Shown one piece after another: positions 1 through 9,681 of a stretch of DNA of 64,000 bases. Under the pieces are notes generated by a model, which did not search any database, was not told the origin of the DNA, and was given only the letters and a program-made list of their open reading frames with translations. The stretch spans positions 1,736,001-1,800,000 of the forward strand of contig NZ_BAABRS010000001.1 in the NCBI RefSeq assembly GCF_039545095.1. The letters run 5' to 3'. The stretch is from Fodinibius salicampi (GTDB taxonomy: Bacteria > Bacteroidota > Rhodothermia > Balneolales > Balneolaceae). Both the position numbers and the translations under genes were made by a program. Positions within the stretch are counted from its first letter, which is position 1; each line of letters opens with the position of its first letter.

Positions 1-1356
1 GATAGAATCTCCTTTAAACAGTGGAAGCAGGCTGACTCCTTCCATTGGATGTATAGACTCGCCTCGGTACTCCTTGGGATAGTCCGCTCCGCTTACCTCA
101 ACCAGCGTGGGCATGATGTCTATAAAATGAAGTAGGCTATGGTCTACCCGTCCCCCTTCTGGAATGACTTCCGGCCAGTGAACAATAAAGGGCGTAGCCG
201 TTCCACCTTCATGGGAATAGTTCTTATAGAAACGAAATGGAGTATTTGCTACATTGGCCCAGTCTTCTTTCAGCGATGCCCAACGGGTTATGGAGCCTAT
301 GGGTCCCTCCCCGATTTGCACAACTTCAGCTGAGGCGCCGTTATCTGAGGCAAACATTATAAGCGTGTTGTTCAGCTCATCTCTTTCCTCGAGGTAATCA
401 ATCAGCCGCCCGATATTCTGATCCATCCGGTCTACCATGGCGGCATAGACCTGCATCCGCCTTGCTTGGTCGACCTTCGTCGAGTCGTCAAGATCGGGCC
501 AGCTGCGATAAGTCGGCTCCGATCGCGGATAGCGCTCATCCAGCAGTCCCATTTGACGCTGACGCTCGTAGCGGCCTTCGGCTATTGCCTCATAACCAAC
601 CTCATAGACTCCATCATACTTTTCGATAACCTCTTCAGGAGCTTGCAGAGGATCGTGAGGAGCCTGATAGGAAAGATATAACAGAAACGGATTCTGTTCA
701 TCCTCATAACGCCCCAGCAACTCCAGCGCCCAATCGGTCCAGCTGTCGGTGCCATAGTAATTCTCCAGGGGCGTATAGGGAGCAGCCAATGAGTCATCAA
801 ACATAAATTTCCGTGGATATGCCCACTCTTTCTGAGCTGGTGCACCCGGATCGCCGGAACGCTGCTCGCCGGGGTTGAAGTAGTTGGCCGCCCCGTCGCG
901 CAGTCCCCAATAATGATCAAAACCCCATTCATAAGGATTGTCCGTACTGTGGTGCTTTCCTACAAAAATCGTAGTATATTCCGACCTGCTTAGCACTTCC
1001 CCGAACATTACTGCCTGCTCGAAGCCCCCTGGCGATTCTCCCATTCCCACTTGCTGGGCATACTGTCCGGTTAACAGCACGGCTCTTGAAGGAAAACATT
1101 TACTGGTATTGTGCATCTGGGTAAACCGTATACCGTTTCCCGCCAGTCGGTCCAGGTTCGGCGTTTCTATCTCAGATCCATACGCCCCAATATCCGAATA
1201 GCCCAGGTCATCGGCCAAGATAAACACAATATTGGGTCTAGGGGATTCATTAGGGTTGTCGGAATCCTGACCGCATCCACTGAGTAGTAATACTACAAGT
1301 AAAAAACATATAGAAATTGGAGATATACAGTATTTTAATATGGGTCTGATAGTCAT
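1..1356 (-). CDS. sulfatase lipoprotein, C-terminus beyond window
   Basis: Formylglycine-dependent sulfatase of the alkaline-phosphatase superfamily, hydrolysing sulfate esters; the substrate cannot be told from sequence. The first 452 codons are present and the reading frame is open to the window edge. The start is the ATG at 1354-1356. Residues 1-28 form a lipoprotein signal ending in Leu-Ser-Gly-Cys (Cys28), so the enzyme should be membrane-anchored outside the cytoplasm. Asp49-Asp50 begin the metal site, and Cys87-Phe-Pro-Ser-Arg91 is the C-x-P-S-R motif whose Cys becomes formylglycine. A later Phe-Ala-Ser-Asp-Asn-Gly motif supports the fold. It lies 133 bp downstream of the PhoD-like gene on the same strand. 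The maturase needed to make formylglycine is not in the window. Confidence 0.93.
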   Translation of the reverse strand, partial: MTIRPILKYCISPISICFLLVVLLLSGCGQDSDNPNESPRPNIVFILADDLGYSDIGAYGSEIETPNLDRLAGNGIRFTQMHNTSKCFPSRAVLLTGQYAQQVGMGESPGGFEQAVMFGEVLSRSEYTTIFVGKHHSTDNPYEWGFDHYWGLRDGAANYFNPGEQRSGDPGAPAQKEWAYPRKFMFDDSLAAPYTPLENYYGTDSWTDWALELLGRYEDEQNPFLLYLSYQAPHDPLQAPEEVIEKYDGVYEVGYEAIAEGRYERQRQMGLLDERYPRSEPTYRSWPDLDDSTKVDQARRMQVYAAMVDRMDQNIGRLIDYLEERDELNNTLIMFASDNGASAEVVQIGEGPIGSITRWASLKEDWANVANTPFRFYKNYSHEGGTATPFIVHWPEVIPEGGRVDHSLLHFIDIMPTLVEVSGADYPKEYRGESIHPMEGVSLLPLFKGDSI

Positions 1357-1489
1357 TTGATTAACAAATCATAGTGATTTTTTTACTGCTTTTTGAAAGA
1401 AAACACCTAAATACTGCTATCTCCGGAGTACCTTTTCATCATAACGAAGCATAGACTGCACAGGTAGTATAGCTCCATTTAAAAACCAT

Positions 1490-4123
1490 TTATTCAAATT
1501 TATAAACAATAGGCTCCGAATCTTCCCCCGGGGTTACCCCTTCAACTTCCTGCCATCGATCCTGATCAGGTTCTCCTACTCTAATGGTATATGTGGAATG
1601 GAGATCAAAGACCTTGGGTGTGAATCGATCTCCCTGTAAACGCAAAGCATATTCCAGCTGATCGCTCTCTTCTTGATAGAGCTGCAGGACAGGATTTTGC
1701 AGCCCTTGGACCCTAACTTCTGGCAGGTACCCTACGGCCTTGCGACCATAATTGGCTTGCTGGCTCACGACAATCGGCCAGCCATCGTACTGCCCCTCGG
1801 GATTAGCGAGTGGGTCCACGTATCGGGGCCAGCATTCGATCCGCATGCTGCGGTCCGTTTTATCGAAGGTGACTATTCCATAGCCGGTCACCCGGTCGTA
1901 GATCAGGCCCGGATCCCGGTTGGTCTGGACCGGGTTGGCTACCGCCAGGACCGTCATTTGGTTACCAAAAGCATCCTTAAAATTGCCTGTATATTTCGGG
2001 CGACCAACCAGCGGCTGATGATCCTCTTCCACGGTTGGCCACCACCGGCGGGGCCAGATATTATTCAGAGCCGGACCGGTAAATACAAAACCTGCATCAC
2101 GGTATTCATCCACCCCGTATTGGATGACACTCCCCAGATGTTGATCGCCGGCAATATGTAAAGCAAAACCCCGACGGATAAGATCCAGTGCCTCGTCGCG
2201 CCCTTTTTGTGGCCATCCGTTAGTATCCATATCCCGTGCAGGATAATCCCCTGATGGGTATTCTCCCCGGGGCGGAATCGGTTGTTGTGGTACATTCCGG
2301 TCATGTGTCGCTCCTTTTGACATGGTATGTGCCCCAGAAAACGGAGATTGGGAAAGCACTGCTTTCATCTTTGCTCCATGACTCCAGTCGGCGACCCACT
2401 GCTCCAAAAAGGCCTGTTGGCGGCCTCCCAAAAGATCAGCATCAATATCATAGTATTGGCTCAAATCGATATCCGGATCCTGCGGGAAACCGTTGACCAC
2501 CTCAAACGGGAGCACGTTACCCGGGGCGGACTTGAACTTACGGTCCTCAAGGATCGCAAGACTCACACCCCCGTAGGTCCAGTCGGTATAATAGACACCA
2601 ATATCCTGTTTTATCGGTGTGGGATCCCATGGGTCCGGCAGGTGGCTGGTGAGCGTCCGCTCCACCATTCGCACCCATTCAGGGGGATATTTATACCCAC
2701 CTTTGTCCTGAGCCTCATACCCCCACCCCTTATCGGTGGGAGCTTCCTTTCCTCCCTCCCCCCAAATATTGCCGTGAAATACGTCGTGGTCGTCGGGGAT
2801 GAATCCACCCGGTATGTGCCGGAAAATATCCCGATAGGACCATCCGAACATGTACCACTTTCGTAGGTAGTCCAGCGTAGCTCGTTCCACATCGTCGGTT
2901 CGCTCCGCGCCAAAGCCACCGTGCGACTCATATATTTGATCGCCCAGAAACATGGCTATATCGGGGTGGTGCTTTTTCACATTCTCAACCACTTCTGCGT
3001 TCGGAAAGCCGTGATGACTGTTACAGCTGAATACCGCCATCTTCACCCGGTCAGCCGACACCGGCTCCCCGGTAATGGTCCCTTCATAAAAATATTCTTT
3101 GTCGCCCGACTTCAACGGCAATTCCAGACGAATCCGGAAGGGAATATCCTCATCGTGCTGCCAATCTTCGATACGGAAATGGGCGGTACGCGCGAGCTGA
3201 TGGATATTGGTATCCTCCACGGTTTCCCACTGGCCGCCTGACCGAAGCTGCAGCTCTACTTTGTGACCATTTATCATTTCCACCGGCGCAAGCTGGGCGG
3301 TTATCTTGAGCACTCCCCGATCCAGGGTATATTGGGCAAAACAAATAGGCCCAAAAGTCTGACCCGGATTAGAACGCACTTTGCTGCCAGATATTCGCCA
3401 GTCGGAAAACCGTACCGAGGGAGCCATGGGCTCTTTTTCTTGTGAGGATAAATGGGACAACAATGCTACATTTCCCTTTAATTGCCCGGCCTCTATTCCT
3501 TCTGCCGTTAGGCTCCCCAGCAGTTTTCCGCTTGAAACGTCAATTGCCTTTAAACTCAAGGTGTACGGACCGCCGGCTTCGGTCGCATCCAACTCCAGAC
3601 GAACTGGCCCCTGCAGGGAAATCGATTCATCCCCGCGCTCCCCACCGATAAACAACCGACCGTTTGCATCCATACCGATTTGCAGTCCCTCCCCGTATAT
3701 CGCGTTACGCCGGTAGTCTTCAAATTGAACACGGACGGGCTGATCCCCTGCCCGGGCACCGATGCGAAATCCAACCCGATCCTGCCCGGAACCGGTGTTA
3801 TTGAGCAGTTCCAGTTCAACTGCTATTCTAAAATCACCGGCGCCCTCTCCCAGCTGGTGAGTCAGGCAATGCAGGGTTCGGTTGGAAGCGCTGATCAAGC
3901 ATTCAACCTGTCCGTCTGCTATACACCAGTCCTGCAGCCGGTTGCCCCAGAATTCAGGACCGACCCAGCGCATATCCGGCCATTCCGTCCACCGGCTGCG
4001 CATCGGGGTGGATGCTTCTTTTAGTGTATTCGGATTTTCTTTTGCCCCGCTTTTGCCCGGTTTGAGAAACGTCCACGAAGCCGTACCTAACAAAAGGGTT
4101 TTGATACTTTCCTTGCGATCCAT
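1490..4123 (-). CDS. PhoD-like alkaline phosphatase/phosphodiesterase
   Basis: 877-residue PhoD-family metallophosphoesterase, expected to cleave phosphate mono- or diesters outside the cytoplasm. Residues about 45-250 form a beta-rich N-terminal region that looks like a concanavalin-type sandwich. A linker domain follows, then the phosphatase core from about residue 360. Core motifs are Ser-Cys-Asn-Ser-His (366-370), Gly-Asp-Gln-Ile-Tyr-Glu-Ser (394-400) and Asp-Asp-His-Asp (near 447), the usual metal and substrate positions of PhoD. The first 25 residues look signal-like but lack a twin arginine, unlike classical Tat-exported PhoD. It begins 14 bp after the sulfatase at 4138-6204 and so is probably co-transcribed with it. 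Sulfatase and phosphatase side by side suggest stripping of anionic groups from a glycan or lipid; that link is inference. Confidence 0.87.
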   Translation of the reverse strand: MDRKESIKTLLLGTASWTFLKPGKSGAKENPNTLKEASTPMRSRWTEWPDMRWVGPEFWGNRLQDWCIADGQVECLISASNRTLHCLTHQLGEGAGDFRIAVELELLNNTGSGQDRVGFRIGARAGDQPVRVQFEDYRRNAIYGEGLQIGMDANGRLFIGGERGDESISLQGPVRLELDATEAGGPYTLSLKAIDVSSGKLLGSLTAEGIEAGQLKGNVALLSHLSSQEKEPMAPSVRFSDWRISGSKVRSNPGQTFGPICFAQYTLDRGVLKITAQLAPVEMINGHKVELQLRSGGQWETVEDTNIHQLARTAHFRIEDWQHDEDIPFRIRLELPLKSGDKEYFYEGTITGEPVSADRVKMAVFSCNSHHGFPNAEVVENVKKHHPDIAMFLGDQIYESHGGFGAERTDDVERATLDYLRKWYMFGWSYRDIFRHIPGGFIPDDHDVFHGNIWGEGGKEAPTDKGWGYEAQDKGGYKYPPEWVRMVERTLTSHLPDPWDPTPIKQDIGVYYTDWTYGGVSLAILEDRKFKSAPGNVLPFEVVNGFPQDPDIDLSQYYDIDADLLGGRQQAFLEQWVADWSHGAKMKAVLSQSPFSGAHTMSKGATHDRNVPQQPIPPRGEYPSGDYPARDMDTNGWPQKGRDEALDLIRRGFALHIAGDQHLGSVIQYGVDEYRDAGFVFTGPALNNIWPRRWWPTVEEDHQPLVGRPKYTGNFKDAFGNQMTVLAVANPVQTNRDPGLIYDRVTGYGIVTFDKTDRSMRIECWPRYVDPLANPEGQYDGWPIVVSQQANYGRKAVGYLPEVRVQGLQNPVLQLYQEESDQLEYALRLQGDRFTPKVFDLHSTYTIRVGEPDQDRWQEVEGVTPGEDSEPIVYKFE

Positions 4124-4137
4124 AACTGTAAAAAAAC

Positions 4138-6204
4138 TTAAATGTTATCAGGTTGGTGACTCAGCTCTTTCGATTCAATATCCTGCATGGATAGCCCAGG
4201 CCCACTCCACTGTAGCTGAAGAGAGGGAGTACCATCTTCTTCCGCCCGGGCATAAATAAGCTGAACGGGATGGTATCCTTCTTCCAACCTTATTTCAGAG
4301 GTGATAGCCGACCCCGAATCATATTCTTTGTCGGCATCAATGACCATTGCATCGTGGATGCGGAGCACAGCACCGCGGTCGGCCTGGAGGCTAAACGTAT
4401 ATACTCCTGTTTCGGGTACCTCCAACAAGCCGGCGTATTCCAATACAATATGCCTATCCCGGGTTCGCACCTCGAGATCAAATCTCTCTGTGATTCCGCT
4501 TTGCTCAGGGGCTTGTTCCAGCGTATGCACATCGGGGACCCAGGGAGTAATTACTTCATAGACCCAGTATCGAAGACCTGGCTGTATATTCCCCGGATCA
4601 ACCAATGCAGGCACCGGCATCTCATCGTAAGGCCGTTCTGCGGACAAATCAGGGCGGCGAATTTGCAGCACCCGGTTCTTCATCTGCTGTTGCAGGGTAT
4701 CAAAATTATTGCTGCTGGCGGCAAGATCATTCGTCTCTCCCGGATCTTGCCGGGTGTCATAGATCCGAAATTCATCATCTGCAGACTGAATGTTATAACG
4801 GATTCCTTTATATCCGCCCAGGTAGAGTACCTGCATCTGTCCACGCTGTTGTTCACGGTGGGATTCGTGAAATTCCTCGTATCCAGGTGTTTCTCCGCCC
4901 TGATTGTATTCAACATAGACTTCTCCGGAATGCTGATTGTTTTCACCGGTAAGTACAGGCAGCAGGGAAACACCGTCGGTCCGGGCGGGTGCCGGCAGTC
5001 CGGCCATTTCTACGAACGTGGGCAGCCAATCGTGGAATCCACTGGGTGAATCATTCATACTGCCTTCGGATACCCTGCCGGGCCACCATGCAATAGTGGG
5101 AACCCGAATACCTCCTTCCCAGGTATCACGTTTAATCCCATCCAAGGGCCCAAAACTGTCAAAAAAGGTGGGATCATATTCACCGTATCCATAAGATTCC
5201 CTGTGTGGACCATTATCCGAAGTAAATACTATCATGGTATTCTCATCAATATCCAGGTCCTTAAGCAACTGGATAATATCACCAACGCCGTTATCGATAC
5301 GACGCACCATACTGGCAAAGCGTTGCTGCGGCTCCGGCCAACCCTGATCGATATAATCTGGGTGGATATAGGTATCTATACTATCCCCGACCGTATTGAT
5401 GTAGTTGTCTACTTCACCAATCAACTGCACGCCTCCGTCAAGCCCTCCTCCTTCCGGATAGCGGGTGGAAGCCACTTCCAGCCCCGCATGCGGGGTATCA
5501 TAGGCCAGATACAGAAAAAAAGGCTGATCCTCCTGTTCTTGATCGATAATCCATTTTTTGGCGGCGCCTGTAAACAGGTCGGTGGTATACGCGCCCCTGA
5601 GCTGATCGGAGATCTCCTCATTGCCCGCGTACAGTTCTACCTTGGGTCGCTCTCTGACTTTATGGGCCGGGTAGTGATTATGACCATCCCGATGGCGAAC
5701 ATAGCCAAAAAAATGATCGAAGCCCCGTTTCGTCGGATAAGCCTGCCAGGTTTCCGGACTGTTCCCCTCTCTTCCCTGCAAACCATATTTCCCTACGAGA
5801 CCGGTGGTGTATCCAGCTTCTTTTAGCACCGAAGCCAATGTATGATTATCCGAGAGTGCTTTATCAAACTGATTGTCACGTATATTGGCATGTCCCTGGT
5901 GCACGCCCTGCAGCAAAGACGCCCGCGAGGGAGCACATACGGGCGCTCCCACATAATGGCGGGTCAACCGCATTCCTTCACTGGCCATCCGGTCCAGATT
6001 AGGCGTTTTATGATGAGGCTTTCCTTCTTCCCTTCGCTGGTTCTGGTAAAAGGCTCCTATATCCCCATATCCAAGATCATCGGTGAGAATAAAGATGATG
6101 TTGGGTGGCTTCTGGTTAATTTCTGGTTGTTGCATATCCGATTGGCATGCAGAGAGGATAATAAAGGATATAAAGAAGCTGAATAAATATGAATTTCTAT
6201 GCAT
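4138..6204 (-). CDS. sulfatase lipoprotein with C-terminal PA14-like domain
   Basis: Second formylglycine sulfatase, 688 residues and complete. Residues 1-20 are a lipoprotein signal ending Leu-Ser-Ala-Cys (Cys20). Thr-Asp-Asp-Leu-Gly-Tyr-Gly (41-47) starts the metal site and Cys90-Ala-Pro-Ser-Arg94 is the formylglycine motif. Thr-Ser-Asp-Asn-Gly-Pro-His gives the later metal-ligand motif. From about residue 545 to the end there is an extra beta domain resembling PA14 or chitobiase-C carbohydrate-binding modules (motifs Thr-Gly-Val-Tyr-Thr-Phe-Ser-Leu and Leu-Gln-Trp-Ser-Gly-Pro-Gly), which would tether the enzyme to a polysaccharide. It precedes the PhoD gene by 14 bp and follows the SGNH-cytochrome gene after a 192-bp gap. 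It is clearly different in sequence from the sulfatase at the left edge, so the two probably act on different sulfated positions. Confidence 0.92.
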   Translation of the reverse strand: MHRNSYLFSFFISFIILSACQSDMQQPEINQKPPNIIFILTDDLGYGDIGAFYQNQRREEGKPHHKTPNLDRMASEGMRLTRHYVGAPVCAPSRASLLQGVHQGHANIRDNQFDKALSDNHTLASVLKEAGYTTGLVGKYGLQGREGNSPETWQAYPTKRGFDHFFGYVRHRDGHNHYPAHKVRERPKVELYAGNEEISDQLRGAYTTDLFTGAAKKWIIDQEQEDQPFFLYLAYDTPHAGLEVASTRYPEGGGLDGGVQLIGEVDNYINTVGDSIDTYIHPDYIDQGWPEPQQRFASMVRRIDNGVGDIIQLLKDLDIDENTMIVFTSDNGPHRESYGYGEYDPTFFDSFGPLDGIKRDTWEGGIRVPTIAWWPGRVSEGSMNDSPSGFHDWLPTFVEMAGLPAPARTDGVSLLPVLTGENNQHSGEVYVEYNQGGETPGYEEFHESHREQQRGQMQVLYLGGYKGIRYNIQSADDEFRIYDTRQDPGETNDLAASSNNFDTLQQQMKNRVLQIRRPDLSAERPYDEMPVPALVDPGNIQPGLRYWVYEVITPWVPDVHTLEQAPEQSGITERFDLEVRTRDRHIVLEYAGLLEVPETGVYTFSLQADRGAVLRIHDAMVIDADKEYDSGSAITSEIRLEEGYHPVQLIYARAEEDGTPSLQLQWSGPGLSMQDIESKELSHQPDNI

Positions 6205-6396
6205 TAATTACCGTTTAGGCTACTGTATTAACTGATCCACTCTTAACTCTTAATACTTTTATTAAGGATTTGATAAGAAATAAACAAGCTGGAAATCTTC
6301 AGCCAGAGCTTTCAATCGGAATTACTGGCAACTTTTATCAAACAGCGATTCATTCATATGAAATTCTCTTTGTAATTCAGAAAACCGGTACAAACT

Positions 6397-9300
6397 TCAC
6401 TCCTCAAAAGGATGTTGTTCCAGCAACTCATCTGGCGAATAAAACCCATTTTTATCACGAGTAGCAGCCCGTATTTCTTCCACTTTCTCAGGAGTAATTG
6501 CCGATGCTTCATTTCCAAATGCATTTCTTACATAAGTCAGTACAGCGGCGACCTCTTCGTCATCGAGCATTCCTCTGAAGGGAGTCATGGGAGTATTCCC
6601 CGGATATGCCATCCCAAGTACTTCTATGGGACCAGACAAACCATTTAATGTTAATTTAATCAGTCGTTCTTCATTTCCGGTCACCCACTGGGTTCCCCTC
6701 AAAGGAGGAAAACCCGAAGCAGTTAATCCTTTGCCATCGGGCTGATGACAGGTACCACAATAGCCGTCCCTTGAATAGATCTCCCTGCCTTTCATGAAGA
6801 GGTTTCGTTCAGTTCCGGTAAGGCTAGTTTCTATTTCCTCAGCTGTTTCGTCCTGAACTGTTTCTCCAAGCAGGCGCGCAAGAGCTGTATCGTAGGATGG
6901 CCTCATCCAGTCATCGATGGGGTAGTTGGCGGCTTCGTTTAGAATGGATAAACCGTCGTCTTGGCTCAACCATGAGGCTGCTACAATTGCCTCCAGGCGA
7001 ACCCGTCCATGATCATCCGCGGCTGCCTGAACGAACAGATCTACCTGATCCTCCACCTGGTGGCCTGTATATCGAAGCACTCGTACCGCAGCAGCCCTGA
7101 CCCGGTGATCCTCCGCCTCAAGCAACCGGCGAAGCAGTTCATTGTGAACCTGATTCAATCCCCAGCTTACCCATAAAGCTTCTAACAAGTGGTGTTCGTA
7201 TCTTTCATTGTCTTCATCAAGGTTGGCAATCCAAGTATCTAAGTATGCCAAAACATCTGATGCATTGCGGCTCCGTAATTCCAGCCGGGTTCGTTCACGA
7301 GTTCTTAATTCGGGAAACTTCAGGTTTTCGAACAACTCTTCGATTGTTGCGCCTGCTACATTTGCGGGTTCAACCAGTGGCCGTTCAGGATAGGTAATTC
7401 GATAAATACGGCCGTGTACGTGATCCCTGAGTGGATCTCGTGCATTATGCTGCATATGGCCGATCAACACATTATGCCAGTCAACCAGGTAGAGTGAACC
7501 ATCCGGTGCAAATTCCATATCCACAGGACGAAAATTTCTATCTTCTGACTGCACCAAATCCATTCTGTGCCTGCTTTTATAACCCGTACCGTCATCCTCC
7601 AGTGTGTGCTGTTTGGTACCTAAAAACCCTATCGTATTATTTATCAAAAAATCTCCCTGAACTTCATCCGGAAAATGACGGCTCGACACAAATTCCAACC
7701 CTGAGGTTGGGCGAACCCGGTGGTCATCCTCTATCAGGTTTCTCGATTTGGGGGTGGCTGTGCCGTACCGGGGTTTAACCGTACCCGGCATCATCCAGAG
7801 AACATCCGGGCCGGAGGTTTCGGCAAAGAAATTCTGTCCCCACTCGTCAAATGCAATACCCCATGGATTAGGAATGGATAACTGAGCCGTTCTTTCCAGG
7901 CGCCGCCGCTGCGGATTGTATCGGTAAAACCCACCATTGGTTGCCCGAACCGGGCCATAAGAAGTCTCAACATTAGTATGCAAAAAAACCCCCTCCCCCA
8001 TGTAGATAGCGCCGGATGGATCCGCCGTATAAGCACTGTGTGCATGGTGAGTATCATGATCATCAAAGCCGCTTAACACGATTTCGCTGGTATCTACCCT
8101 GTCGTCACCATCAGTATCCCTATATAGCATCAAATTTGTACCCTGCGATACATAAACGCCTTCCGGTGCAAACTCAAAACCTACAGGAAGGTGTAATCCG
8201 TCAACAAATGTTGTTTGTTTATCAGCCCTACCGTCACCATCTGTATCTTCAAGAATAATAATCTTATCATCAGGTTTTTCATCGCCCGGCTTGTAGTGTG
8301 GATAGCTCGGCATGGTAGCCACCCAGAGGCGTCCTTTGGTATCAAATGAGAGTTGAACGGGATTTGCCAGATCGGAAAAATCCTCTTCAGATGCAAAAAG
8401 TTCAATTTCATAACCGGGAGCCATCTCAAATGTCTCGAGTGCTTCCTCGCCATACAAGTATTCGGGATTCCCGTGCTGATCGGGATCGAAATTAGTTTCC
8501 ACTTCCGGTAGTTGCCTGGTATTTTGATCCGCTGCTGCCACGTCCATCTGTTCACCATTTGCCGCACGCCAAATCGCTGTATCCCTGATAGCGGTCATTT
8601 GCCTGATTTTCTCAATCTCAGCCGGATAGTTGTCCGGCCCAAACGGATTGTATCTACGGCCATAGGCATGCACCCCATTTGGTATTTTGAAATCATTGTG
8701 CCACATCCAGTTTTTTTCAAGTACAGCCTCGTGAACCGATTCACGATATTCTTCAGCCTCCCTTCCCATCTCACCAAAAACCTGGTCAGCCAGTAGTTTT
8801 GCGAACTTCGAGTACCCTTCATCATTGAGCTGTGAACCATCAATGGTAAACGGACCTTCACCCGATTTAAACCACTCTTTGGATGGCGAAAAAGCATCAA
8901 TGAAAATTACCTCATGCTCTTCGACAACTTCCTCCATTGCATCCGTATAGAGGCTCAGATTTTCATTTTCCTTACTCCCGTCAGGCAGGTCATGCTCATC
9001 AGAAAGGTTCTCAAAAGCTATGGGAGAAACAATAGCAAGCTGCGGGGGTGTTTCTCCATTATATTTCTGAGCTAACGTATGCCGAATGAAAGCATCCAGT
9101 TCTGCTTTGTAATTTTCAAGCCCGCCTTCTCCTTCAAACGATTCATTATAGCCAAAAAATGCAATGATGATATCTGTTTCAAGCCGGGTAAGCCACTCGT
9201 CCGGCGTTTCAAAGTGGCCTTCACTTTCTGACTCTGCAGCTAATTCTGTTTCTGTGTAAAACTGTTCAGCGCCGGGGAATGCCCATGGCGAGTTACGGGA

Positions 9301-9570
9301 TGCATGTGGACGAAATCCGGGCGTATTTCCGGGATCGCTCATATTTCGGACAAAAAGTGAACTATCAGGATAGCGAACATGCATCTGGGTTTCAAAATGG
9401 CCGAAATTCATCATTCTTGACCCCAGATTATTCCCAATTAACGTAATATGAGCATCCTTGCTGATGTGTAGAGTATTATCTGTTCGGGAGCATTGAACAG
9501 TACTTAAAAAAATTGCAGCAATGGCTAAAAACGTCGGCAACTTTCTAAAATTCACTTTTGAGTTAATCAC
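6397..9570 (-). CDS. SGNH + PVC-type beta-propeller + HEAT + cytochrome c lipoprotein
   Basis: 1057-residue multidomain lipoprotein (Cys27 after Ser-Thr-Val-Gln). Domains in order: an SGNH/GDSL-like fold (about 40-280) that begins Gly-Asn-Asn-Leu-Gly (46-50) where a catalytic GDS would sit, so its nucleophile Ser is missing; a PVC-type six-bladed propeller of the membrane-bound dehydrogenase family (about 380-740), with repeated Asp-Thr-Asp-Gly-Asp motifs; HEAT repeats (about 760-900); and a cytochrome c domain with Cys-Gly-Thr-Cys-His at about 938-942. Proteins of this class are thought to oxidise sugars and pass electrons to the covalently bound haem; the substrate is unknown. A ThuA gene lies just upstream and a sulfatase downstream, both on the same strand. 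A GDS-less front domain starting Gly-Asn-x-Leu is, as I recall, common in planctomycete homologues. Confidence 0.87.
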   Translation of the reverse strand: MINSKVNFRKLPTFLAIAAIFLSTVQCSRTDNTLHISKDAHITLIGNNLGSRMMNFGHFETQMHVRYPDSSLFVRNMSDPGNTPGFRPHASRNSPWAFPGAEQFYTETELAAESESEGHFETPDEWLTRLETDIIIAFFGYNESFEGEGGLENYKAELDAFIRHTLAQKYNGETPPQLAIVSPIAFENLSDEHDLPDGSKENENLSLYTDAMEEVVEEHEVIFIDAFSPSKEWFKSGEGPFTIDGSQLNDEGYSKFAKLLADQVFGEMGREAEEYRESVHEAVLEKNWMWHNDFKIPNGVHAYGRRYNPFGPDNYPAEIEKIRQMTAIRDTAIWRAANGEQMDVAAADQNTRQLPEVETNFDPDQHGNPEYLYGEEALETFEMAPGYEIELFASEEDFSDLANPVQLSFDTKGRLWVATMPSYPHYKPGDEKPDDKIIILEDTDGDGRADKQTTFVDGLHLPVGFEFAPEGVYVSQGTNLMLYRDTDGDDRVDTSEIVLSGFDDHDTHHAHSAYTADPSGAIYMGEGVFLHTNVETSYGPVRATNGGFYRYNPQRRRLERTAQLSIPNPWGIAFDEWGQNFFAETSGPDVLWMMPGTVKPRYGTATPKSRNLIEDDHRVRPTSGLEFVSSRHFPDEVQGDFLINNTIGFLGTKQHTLEDDGTGYKSRHRMDLVQSEDRNFRPVDMEFAPDGSLYLVDWHNVLIGHMQHNARDPLRDHVHGRIYRITYPERPLVEPANVAGATIEELFENLKFPELRTRERTRLELRSRNASDVLAYLDTWIANLDEDNERYEHHLLEALWVSWGLNQVHNELLRRLLEAEDHRVRAAAVRVLRYTGHQVEDQVDLFVQAAADDHGRVRLEAIVAASWLSQDDGLSILNEAANYPIDDWMRPSYDTALARLLGETVQDETAEEIETSLTGTERNLFMKGREIYSRDGYCGTCHQPDGKGLTASGFPPLRGTQWVTGNEERLIKLTLNGLSGPIEVLGMAYPGNTPMTPFRGMLDDEEVAAVLTYVRNAFGNEASAITPEKVEEIRAATRDKNGFYSPDELLEQHPFEE

Positions 9571-9681
9571 TATCTATTGTTTTAAGATGTTGAATGTCCG
9601 ACTTACCCTAAAAAGTTCTGCTTTTTTATTCCCTCATTCGAAGGGGGACAATCCTCAACCAGCATTTATTTCAAATTCGCG

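Noticed and set aside
1673-2866. Long plus-strand open frames opposite the PhoD gene (and similar frames opposite other long minus genes)
   Set aside because: They lack signals and family features and mirror the codon pattern of the real minus-strand genes.
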